Assembly: GCF_000275865.1 (NCBI RefSeq)
Contig: NZ_CM001555.1
Coordinates: 680,827-744,826, forward strand
DNA length: 64,000 bases
Direction: 5' to 3'
Source: Methanofollis liminatans DSM 4140
GTDB lineage: Archaea; Halobacteriota; Methanomicrobia; Methanomicrobiales; Methanofollaceae
Every line of letters begins with the position of its first letter. Within the stretch, counting starts at the first letter, position 1. The notes beneath the pieces are model-generated. The model saw nothing but the letters and a program-made list of their open reading frames with translations. It did no database searches and was not told where the DNA came from. A program made the position numbers and the translations under genes. Positions 57,437 through 64,000 of this stretch are shown here, piece by piece.

Positions 57437-58495
57437 ATGTCTCAGGAAGTACAGGTGCGCTGCCGGGACGGATCTTCCGGTATGCAGGAAAGAGGAGTTC
57501 ACCCGGGGTATGCTCCTCTCAGGGGCCGGGTGCTCACGGACGATCCGGCCTCCCTCGCCACGCTGACCGGGTGTGCCGAAGGGCAGACGATCGCCGCGAT
57601 GCCGGCCTACAACGAGGAGCAGTACATCGCGAAGACGATCGTCGGCGCATACCGCTACGTCGACCTGGTCCTCGTGATCGACGACGGCTCCTCCGACGCC
57701 ACCGTCGAGATTGCGCAGGCCCTCGGCGCCCTCGTGATCAGGCACCGGACGAACCTGGGCTACGGCGGGGCGCTGCGGACGATCTTCTCGGTCTCCCGCA
57801 CCCTGGGCGCCGGCGCCCTGGTGATCCTCGACTCCGACGGCCAGCACAGCCCCGATGATCTCCCTGCCCTCCTGAACGGCCTTGAGGAGGGCTCGGACGT
57901 GGTGATCGGCTCCCGCTTCCTGGACGGCTCGAAGGGCGACATTCCTGCCTACCGCAAGGTCGGCATGAAGGTCCTCGACACCGCCACGCAGTTTGCCGGC
58001 GGCGACCTGAAGGTTTCGGACTCCCAGAGCGGCTTTCGGGCATACGGCCGGCGGGCGATCGGGGCCGTGCACGTCACCGGCGAGGGGATGTCCGCGGGAT
58101 CCGAGATCCTGATCCAGGCGGCCGACGCCGGCCTTGCGATCTCGGAGGTGCCGATCACGGTGCGCTACGACATCGAGGGGACGTCCTCGGAGAACCCGGT
58201 CTCGCACGGGGTCGGGGTGCTGATGAACATCGTGCGGCTGATCAGTCTGCGCCGGCCGCTGGTGTTTTTCGGGATCCCGGGGGCGCTCTTTACGGGTGTT
58301 GGGCTGGCGGCTGAACTCTATGCGTTTTCGGAGTTTTACCAGGCCGGGCAGTTTCATTATATTGTGTTTACCGGGGGGATCTTCTCGTTGATGCTGGGGT
58401 TGCTGCTCGTGACGACGGGGTTGATTTTGTACTCGCTGGTGGAGATTATGGGTTCGCAAAAGCAGTGTTCTGGAGGGAATAGTAATGGGTTATAG
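57437..58495 (+). CDS. GT2 glycosyltransferase (DPM1-like) with two C-terminal TM helices
   Basis: The start is uncertain. ATG 57437 is used, GTG 57425 and ATG 57482 are alternatives, and the first 50 residues lack family features. From AAMPAYNEEQYIAKTIVGAYRYVD on, it is a DPM1-type GT-A enzyme: VLVIDDGSSD, HRTNLGYGGALRTIF, ILDSDGQHSPDD (metal site), IGSRFLDGSK, QSGFRAYGR, ISEVPITVRYDIEGTSSENP. Two TM helices follow at the end. It should move a sugar onto a lipid such as dolichyl phosphate, for S-layer glycosylation or a glycan. The next gene overlaps it by 11 bp. Confidence 0.88.
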   Translation: MSQEVQVRCRDGSSGMQERGVHPGYAPLRGRVLTDDPASLATLTGCAEGQTIAAMPAYNEEQYIAKTIVGAYRYVDLVLVIDDGSSDATVEIAQALGALVIRHRTNLGYGGALRTIFSVSRTLGAGALVILDSDGQHSPDDLPALLNGLEEGSDVVIGSRFLDGSKGDIPAYRKVGMKVLDTATQFAGGDLKVSDSQSGFRAYGRRAIGAVHVTGEGMSAGSEILIQAADAGLAISEVPITVRYDIEGTSSENPVSHGVGVLMNIVRLISLRRPLVFFGIPGALFTGVGLAAELYAFSEFYQAGQFHYIVFTGGIFSLMLGLLLVTTGLILYSLVEIMGSQKQCSGGNSNGL

Positions 58496-59468
58496 AGGTC
58501 GACGCGCTCCTAAATCTTCACGTGATGGGGATCCAAAGATCTCAGTGGTCATCCCTGTCCTGAACGATCAGACCAGAATAAAAGACTGTCTGAAAGCGGT
58601 CTTTAATCAGACTCTCCCTCCATATGAGGTCATTGTAGTTGATGGTCATTCCACCGATAATACCGTCAAAAATGCCCTTAAGTTCCCGGTACGTGTTGTC
58701 TTTGAGGACTTCGGGACTGTCGGCGGTGCACGCCAGGTGGGTGTCGAAGAGGCGCAGGGCGAGTATATCGCTTTTACCGACTCAGATTGCATTCCTCAGA
58801 AAGACTGGCTTGAAAACCTTGTCCGGGAATTTGATGACGGCATCGTGGGCGTTGGGGGAGGCATAAAAAACATCGGCACCGGGCTCTGGGAGGAGTCCAT
58901 CTCCCTTGCCCTCGACACCTTCCTTGGGAGCGCGAACTCGGTCCAGGACCGCGTTCTCAAAGGGAAGAGGATTGTAAAGAGCATCAGCGGGTGCAACAGC
59001 ATGTACCGCAAGCGGGATATTCTGGAGGCCGGAGGCTTTGATGTTCACCTCTCCATTAACGAGGACACCGAAATGAACAGGCGCCTCCAGAGTCTCGGTC
59101 GCATCTTCTATACTCCTGATGCCCTCATCCACCACAATCAGGCACGATCACTCCCGGCCTTTGTCCGGCGGATGGTGTTTTTCGGCTATGGGCGGGGTGT
59201 CAACAGGCTCTGGGATCTTCAGGTCGTCCCACCGATCGCGGCTGTCGGGATCCTTTTGATGGCGTTCATCGCTCCTCTGATATCCGTTGCCATGCTTGTG
59301 GTTTATGCATTGATCGTTATCGGTTATACTCTGGCGATCTCTACGAAGTCTAGAAAATTTGGTTATCTGGTCTCAGTTCCGATCGTATTTATTCTTGAAC
59401 ATACTGCCTATATGTTCGGGTTCTGGAAGGGCACGATTGAAAGCGTTACCGCCGGGAGCAATTCATGA
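58485..59468 (+). CDS. GT2 glycosyltransferase
   Basis: The 327-residue GT-A enzyme has VVIPVLNDQTRIKDCLKAVFNQT, VDGHSTDNT, FTDSDCIPQKDWLENL (DxD-like metal site), INEDTEMNRRLQ (catalytic acid region) and two or three C-terminal TM helices. It probably transfers a sugar in the same surface-glycan pathway as its neighbours. It overlaps the GT2 gene before it by 11 bp and the radical SAM gene after it by 4 bp. Confidence 0.9.
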   Translation: MGYRGRRAPKSSRDGDPKISVVIPVLNDQTRIKDCLKAVFNQTLPPYEVIVVDGHSTDNTVKNALKFPVRVVFEDFGTVGGARQVGVEEAQGEYIAFTDSDCIPQKDWLENLVREFDDGIVGVGGGIKNIGTGLWEESISLALDTFLGSANSVQDRVLKGKRIVKSISGCNSMYRKRDILEAGGFDVHLSINEDTEMNRRLQSLGRIFYTPDALIHHNQARSLPAFVRRMVFFGYGRGVNRLWDLQVVPPIAAVGILLMAFIAPLISVAMLVVYALIVIGYTLAISTKSRKFGYLVSVPIVFILEHTAYMFGFWKGTIESVTAGSNS

Positions 59469-60907
59469 GGATATATCTTCTCAATCCTCCATACTTCCCC
59501 CATTTTGGAAGGAGCGCACGCTGGCAGGACACGGGGAGAGCAGGCACCCTCTATTACCCGATCTGGCTGTCCTACGCGACCGCTCTCCTTGAGCAGGAGC
59601 ATGAGACGCGGCTTGTTGATGCACCTGCATGGGACTGGAAGATAGAGGATGTCATAGATGATATCGGTACGTTTAAACCAGATATTCTGGTCATTGATTC
59701 AAGTTTTCCCAGCTTGAATAATGATATCGGTGTTGCAAGGGCTGTAAAGGCAGTCTGCCCTGCAATCACGACCGTCCTTGTCGGTCCCCCGGCGTCCCAG
59801 TACGCAACACAGATCCTGGGGCACGCGGCCATTGATATTGTCGCCCGGTTGGAGTATGACTTTACGTTGCAGGCCCTGGCGAGGGTTCTTGAGTGCTCGA
59901 AAGATCTTTCTTCTGTAGATGGCATTTCTTTCCGGATAAATGAGGAGATCATCCATAATCCAGATAGAGCGTTTTCAACATCGGCAGACCTCGATACGAT
60001 CCCGTTTGTATCGAAAGTCTACAAAAAATATCTCCATATCGAGGACTATTTCCTTGGGCAATCCCTGTACCCGGAGGTCCAGATCTTCACCGGGAGAGGC
60101 TGTCCGAACCAGTGCACCTTCTGCGCCTGGCCCCAGACTCTCACGGGGCGGAGATACCGGGTGAGGAGTATTTCCAGCGTTCTGGATGAGTTTGCCTGGA
60201 TTGAAGCCAACCTGAAGGTCAAGGAAGTCTTCTTCGAGGATGATACCTTCACCATCAGCAAGGACCGGGTCCTGGAGTTCTGTAAGGGCTATCAGCAACG
60301 CGGTCTTTCGGTCACCTGGTCATGCAACGCCCGTGCAAACTCCCTTGACCTCGAGACGATGCAAGCGATGAAGAAGGCGAACTGCCGCCTGCTTATCGCA
60401 GGCTATGAATCCGGGGTTGACTCCATACTTCAGGCGATCAAGAAAGGGATCACGACCGATCAGATCAGAACATTTGCAGAGAATGCCCGGAAGGCCGGGT
60501 TGCTTGTACATGGTGATTTCATCATAGGTCTTCCCGGCGAAACAAAAGAAACGATCGAGCAGACTAAGAAGCTCATCCGGGAGGTGAAGCCCGACATCCT
60601 GCAGGTTGCCGTGGCATCGCCCTTCCCTGGGACGGAGTTTTACGTCTGGTGCAGGGACAACGGCTATCTTCTCACCGATGATCCCAACGAGTATCTTGAT
60701 GGTGAGGGCCATCAGAAGGCTATCATCTCTTATCCTGCCCTGAGCAACGAGGAGATGGTGCGTGAGGCAAATGAGATCTTGCGGGGGTATTATCTTTCGC
60801 CGGGATATGTGCCGCTTGCCATGAGGCAGATATTCAGGAAGAACGCAGTAGATGAATTGAAGAGGCTCTGGTTTTCTGCAAAGATGTTTTTAGGATATGT
60901 TTTGTAA
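59465..60907 (+). CDS. B12-binding radical SAM protein
   Basis: The 480-residue protein has an N-terminal cobalamin-binding Rossmann domain (about 1-150, ILVIDSSFPSLNND, TTVLVGPPASQ). A radical SAM barrel follows, with GRGCPNQCTFCAWPQ (Cys-x3-Cys-x2-Cys; 4Fe-4S), then EVFFEDDTF and HGDFIIGLPGET. It belongs to the BchE-like class, which does methylations, ring formation or related C-C chemistry. Clustered with glycosyltransferases, it may modify a sugar or lipid carrier. The substrate is unknown. Confidence 0.9.
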   Translation: MRIYLLNPPYFPHFGRSARWQDTGRAGTLYYPIWLSYATALLEQEHETRLVDAPAWDWKIEDVIDDIGTFKPDILVIDSSFPSLNNDIGVARAVKAVCPAITTVLVGPPASQYATQILGHAAIDIVARLEYDFTLQALARVLECSKDLSSVDGISFRINEEIIHNPDRAFSTSADLDTIPFVSKVYKKYLHIEDYFLGQSLYPEVQIFTGRGCPNQCTFCAWPQTLTGRRYRVRSISSVLDEFAWIEANLKVKEVFFEDDTFTISKDRVLEFCKGYQQRGLSVTWSCNARANSLDLETMQAMKKANCRLLIAGYESGVDSILQAIKKGITTDQIRTFAENARKAGLLVHGDFIIGLPGETKETIEQTKKLIREVKPDILQVAVASPFPGTEFYVWCRDNGYLLTDDPNEYLDGEGHQKAIISYPALSNEEMVREANEILRGYYLSPGYVPLAMRQIFRKNAVDELKRLWFSAKMFLGYVL

Positions 60908-60988
60908 AAAAGGTGTAGGATCTGAAGATCCCTTTAACGCTCTTATCTGTCACTTGAACAGAACTCAACTTAATAGGAGAGATGGTAT

Positions 60989-62047
60989 ATGGATGAATTC
61001 TTAGATAGGATCAAAGACTGCAATAAAATTGCATTATTAGTCCCAAATTTCGCCTCATATAGCGGCGACGCACGTGTTGTAGAATTACAGGCTAAGGATC
61101 TTCGAAGCCTTGGGAAAGATGTTGATATTATAACATTTCATCAAGAAATTGATTCAGATCTATCTGTTATTGAGATTGGGATGCCAAAATACCTCTTTTG
61201 GCAAAGGATTTACCGTTTGATCTTTCCAATTGATTTTATTAAAATTAACAATGTTCTGAAGGATCTTAAGGACTACGATCTAATCATCAGTCATCTCTAT
61301 CCTATGAATTGGCTTGCAGATCTTGCCAAAAAGCACCATGGAACAAAGTATATTTATTGGTATCACGGTATCCCGACACCAAGTCTTCAGCCTTATCTAT
61401 ACGAACGGATTTATTTGAAACTCTTTATATGGGCGACCAAGATTACGATACAGAATGCAGATCTTGTTGTTTCCGTCAGCAAATCCGCTCGTGACGAAGT
61501 TAAAGGATACACTGGTTTAGATAGTATTGTAATATACAATAAAACAGATCTGTTAAGGTTTAATAAACAAGTCGATGGAACAAAAATTCGAGAGAGGTAT
61601 AATCTTGGTGATGCTCCTGTAATTTTAAATGTTGGAAGGGTTTGTCCTCCAAAAGGCGCCGATCTCTTGATCAGGGCATTTAATCTCTTAAAGAAGAGAG
61701 TTCCCGAAGCAAAACTCATCATCATAGGGAAACCAACCTATCCATATTATATGGAGGAGTTGAAGAAGATGGCCGACAGTTCAGTAATTTTTGCTGGTTT
61801 TGTGTCGGATGAAGAATTGCCATATTATTATGCTGCATGTGATGTCTATGCTACAGGCTCACTCTGGGAAGCAAATAATGTTCCAGTGCTTGAAGCTCAA
61901 GCATCTGGAAAGCCAATTGTCGCATTTGATTTCAATTTCTTTGCCGAAGAACTTGGGGATAATGACATTCTAGTAGATAGAGGGAATGTTGAGAAGTTTG
62001 CTGAGGCATGTATACTCAAATTGCGCGAACTTGGGAGAGTCGCATGA
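60989..62047 (+). CDS. GT4 (group 1) glycosyltransferase
   Basis: The 352-residue GT-B enzyme has NVGRVCPPKGADLLIRAFNLLKK, ARAKLIIIG-like PEAKLIIIGKPTYPYY, ADSSVIFAGFVSDEELPYYYAACDVYATGSLWEANNVPVLEAQASGKPIVAFD, with the acidic E-x7-E region. Codon use and composition are markedly AT-rich compared with the rest of the window, which suggests recent transfer of this part of the cluster. The stop overlaps the next ATG. Confidence 0.92.
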   Translation: MDEFLDRIKDCNKIALLVPNFASYSGDARVVELQAKDLRSLGKDVDIITFHQEIDSDLSVIEIGMPKYLFWQRIYRLIFPIDFIKINNVLKDLKDYDLIISHLYPMNWLADLAKKHHGTKYIYWYHGIPTPSLQPYLYERIYLKLFIWATKITIQNADLVVSVSKSARDEVKGYTGLDSIVIYNKTDLLRFNKQVDGTKIRERYNLGDAPVILNVGRVCPPKGADLLIRAFNLLKKRVPEAKLIIIGKPTYPYYMEELKKMADSSVIFAGFVSDEELPYYYAACDVYATGSLWEANNVPVLEAQASGKPIVAFDFNFFAEELGDNDILVDRGNVEKFAEACILKLRELGRVA

Positions 62048-63075
62048 GTGAGCAGGAACTTGAATATTGTATTCATGATCTTCTCTCCTTCCGTGTACAG
62101 AAGAAATCACAGCCCTGGATTCACTCCTCGATTCGCGAAGAATACCAAAATTTTCTCTCAAATGCGAGTTCAGATCCCGCCCTCACTGTAACTATCGGTG
62201 ATTTTCATCCTGACTGCACTGGTTGTACTATCCTTGACAATATTTTCCATATCAAAAAGGACTACATCTATTGTGAGGACTCATATAAACGAGCACAATG
62301 GAAATTTGAGTTGACTGGTCTTGAAAGGGGGCATACGCAGTTAAAAATTTCTGGGAACTACTTTGCTAAATACATAATTCCCGGATTCCTCATCGATCCC
62401 ATAATAACATATAAACTAAATGAGTTGGGCTGTTCATTGGTTCATGGTTCTGCTGTGTGTAACAACCATGGGACTCATCTTTTCACCGCTCAAGGCGGTG
62501 GGGGCAAAACGTCTACAGCGCTCTATGCCACTGAGCGTGGTTGTCAGTTTATGGGTGATAACTTTATTATTGTGCGTAAGGGACACGCTATGCCGTACTT
62601 ATCGCCTCTGAATATCTTCTCATTTAACATGCTTCCCTATCTGGAGCGAAATATACCTTGGCAAATAAGGTTAGGTTATCACATGAGGAATATGCTCTTC
62701 CCATTAACTGGTCTACAAATGGTGACTAAGATCAATCCAACTGATATCGATATTTATTCTCCTTCTATACCGTCTCCTTTGCGTACAATTTGTATGCTTG
62801 TACCGCATGAGAGGTTTAGTTCTTCAAAAATCGATATTAATGAGTTGGTTCGACGAATGGCTTTTAATCTAAGAGTTGATTTTTCTTTTTTCACCAAATA
62901 TATCATGCAATATTCATTTATCTATCCCCAAAGTTCTCTTGCAAAGTATTGGGATACATACGAAGAAAACCTAATGTGCAACCTGCAGAATATCTCTGAC
63001 AGTAGTTACAGGATTGAAGTTCCTCAAAAATATGATCTGAACGTATTCGAAAAGATTTGGGAACTGATCGAATGA
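62044..63075 (+). CDS. HPr-kinase-like protein 1 with CxxC
   Basis: From the ATG at 62044, overlapping the GT4 stop, the protein has 343 residues. The middle resembles HprK and related P-loop kinases: LVHGSAVCNNHGTHLFTAQGGGGKTSTALYATERGCQFMGDN, with P-loop 151-157 and a GDN turn at 171-173. Upstream, PDCTGC (Cys58/61) forms a CxxC pair. HprK-like proteins phosphorylate serine or small substrates. Relatives act in lasso-peptide and glycan clusters. AT-rich and in tandem with a paralogue at 63137, its partner or substrate is unknown. Confidence 0.78.
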   Translation: MSEQELEYCIHDLLSFRVQKKSQPWIHSSIREEYQNFLSNASSDPALTVTIGDFHPDCTGCTILDNIFHIKKDYIYCEDSYKRAQWKFELTGLERGHTQLKISGNYFAKYIIPGFLIDPIITYKLNELGCSLVHGSAVCNNHGTHLFTAQGGGGKTSTALYATERGCQFMGDNFIIVRKGHAMPYLSPLNIFSFNMLPYLERNIPWQIRLGYHMRNMLFPLTGLQMVTKINPTDIDIYSPSIPSPLRTICMLVPHERFSSSKIDINELVRRMAFNLRVDFSFFTKYIMQYSFIYPQSSLAKYWDTYEENLMCNLQNISDSSYRIEVPQKYDLNVFEKIWELIE

Positions 63076-63136
63076 AAATTCCATTCTCTTGTTGTTTTGG
63101 TTCAAAGATAGTTTATGAAAATGGAGATGTTAGAAG

Positions 63137-64000
63137 ATGAAACAGATACTATCTTACAACATTCACAACATCCTTAAATTCCAGATTATTCGGGATGCTA
63201 CATGTGGTTGGAGAGACCGTATCAACTTGAAATTTTCTTATTTTGAGGTTGATAAAGTCGAAGATCCAGATATTACTCTCAATATTGGAAAGTTTACGCC
63301 TTCATGTACATCCTGCTACTCGGTCGATCATAAGTATTATATAAAGCAAAATTACCTCTACAGCAAAGAGTCAGAGGGTGTAGCAGAGTGGGAGCTTCAG
63401 ATCAACGGGCTCGAAGATGGTCCTGCTATTCTCCACTATGATGGAAAAATCAGAGGAATATCTTCGCTACTGAACCGGGATTTCCTAGCTCAAAACTTTC
63501 TCTTAAAGATCATCGAATATAAACTATATCAGAAGGGATACTATTTAGCTCACGCTGGTGGTGTCAGTAAAAACGGTAAGGGGTATATCCTCGCTGGTAG
63601 AGGAGGCTCTTTTAAGACGACCCTTTGCATGGATCTGATCCGCAAGAAGGGCTGTAACCTGCTTGGGGATGATCGGGTCCTCATTGGGAATGGTTCAGCA
63701 TACAGTTTTCCGATGAGTTTACCAGTTTTCTCCTATATGCTCCAAAATCTTGATCATGAAAATGCTTGGGCGTTCTCGCATAAGTTGGATTTACTCAGGC
63801 AATTGAGAAATAACAGTCTATCCGTTGACACTAATGTCTGTGAGCACAAACCTGTAAATATCTCAGGACTTTCCTTTATTAGTCGGGTGAATATATCCGA
63901 ACCTAGAATGCAACAGGTGTCAGGGGAAGACACTTTTCAAAAGCTTATCATGAATAATAGACTAGAGGACTATATCGACATTTCATTTCTTCGGATTACA
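63137..64000 (+). CDS. HPr-kinase-like protein 2 (cut by window end)
   Basis: The 288 codons from the ATG at 63137 stay open to the window edge. The order of features matches protein 1: CxxC (Cys57/60 in PSCTSC), YYLAHAGGVSKNGKGYILAGRGGSFKTTLCMDLIRKKGCNLLGDD, with a P-loop at 154-162 and GDD at 177-179. The sequence is only moderately like protein 1, so the duplication is old or the pair was acquired together. It is equally AT-rich. The C-terminus lies outside. Confidence 0.78.
   Translation, partial: MKQILSYNIHNILKFQIIRDATCGWRDRINLKFSYFEVDKVEDPDITLNIGKFTPSCTSCYSVDHKYYIKQNYLYSKESEGVAEWELQINGLEDGPAILHYDGKIRGISSLLNRDFLAQNFLLKIIEYKLYQKGYYLAHAGGVSKNGKGYILAGRGGSFKTTLCMDLIRKKGCNLLGDDRVLIGNGSAYSFPMSLPVFSYMLQNLDHENAWAFSHKLDLLRQLRNNSLSVDTNVCEHKPVNISGLSFISRVNISEPRMQQVSGEDTFQKLIMNNRLEDYIDISFLRIT

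Overview
The window is a 64 kb piece of an archaeal chromosome. The evidence is Rpb12/RpoP, L15e, L37Ae, archaeal RNase P proteins, proteasome alpha, SBDS, prefoldin beta, NAC, KEOPS Pcc1, an ether-lipid prenyltransferase of the UbiA family, archaeal-type CoaD, TATA boxes just upstream of starts, and tRNA genes without encoded CCA. High GC together with an HdrA-like protein and Trm1 suggests a methanogen, probably a Methanomicrobiales relative such as Methanoculleus or Methanofollis. That placement is an inference from gene content, not a search result.

Layout. 1-5.2 kb: a MarR regulator with tandem operators, a tiny zinc-ribbon gene, and three exported proteins (C69 dipeptidase, lipoprotein serpin, amino-acid binding lipoprotein). 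5.2-13.8 kb: an integrated element of about 8.6 kb bounded by a 15 bp direct repeat at the 3' end of tRNA-Glu(CTC). It has a tyrosine integrase, an excisionase-like HTH protein, an SF1 helicase and TOPRIM primase module, an origin-like repeat cluster, a resolvase-like nuclease, a two-TM protein and several zinc-binding proteins. 14-29 kb: housekeeping genes (DRG GTPase, ZupT, Trm1, tRNA-Arg, UbiA prenyltransferase, MtnA, HdrA-like, gamma-CA-like, CoaD) and a ferrous-iron operon feoA-feoA-feoB(G)-feoB(M)-membrane protein-dtxR with a palindromic operator around its TATA box. 31-42 kb: pyrimidine (pyrBI), tRNA and RNA processing, and the information-processing superoperon rnp3-rnp2-psmA-sdo1-rpl37ae-rpoP-brix-pcc1-pfdB. 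The exosome genes usual in that cluster in many archaea are absent. 43-50 kb: a LeuA/CimA-type synthase with a start-codon problem, tRNA-Tyr (intron) and tRNA-Asp, and the polyphosphate pair ppk-ppx. 49-55 kb: an accessory island with a HEAT protein, a SLOG/SLATT-like membrane protein, an AAA/DUF4143 ATPase behind two near-identical palindromes, three MNT nucleotidyltransferases (two followed by decayed HEPN partners), UPF0175, HicB-like and HicBA. 55-64 kb: a secreted coiled-coil/Ig-like protein, then a surface-glycan cluster (two GT2, B12/radical SAM, GT4) that becomes strikingly AT-rich and ends in two tandem HPr-kinase-like proteins.

The most unusual non-genic feature is a family of GC-rich, hairpin-ended repeats of about 150-200 bp. 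Ten or more copies lie in five intergenic clusters (16.5, 29.2, 30.4, 42.6 and 53.3 kb), always in the same orientation within a cluster, with a conserved linker between units. I found no rRNA and no CRISPR array.
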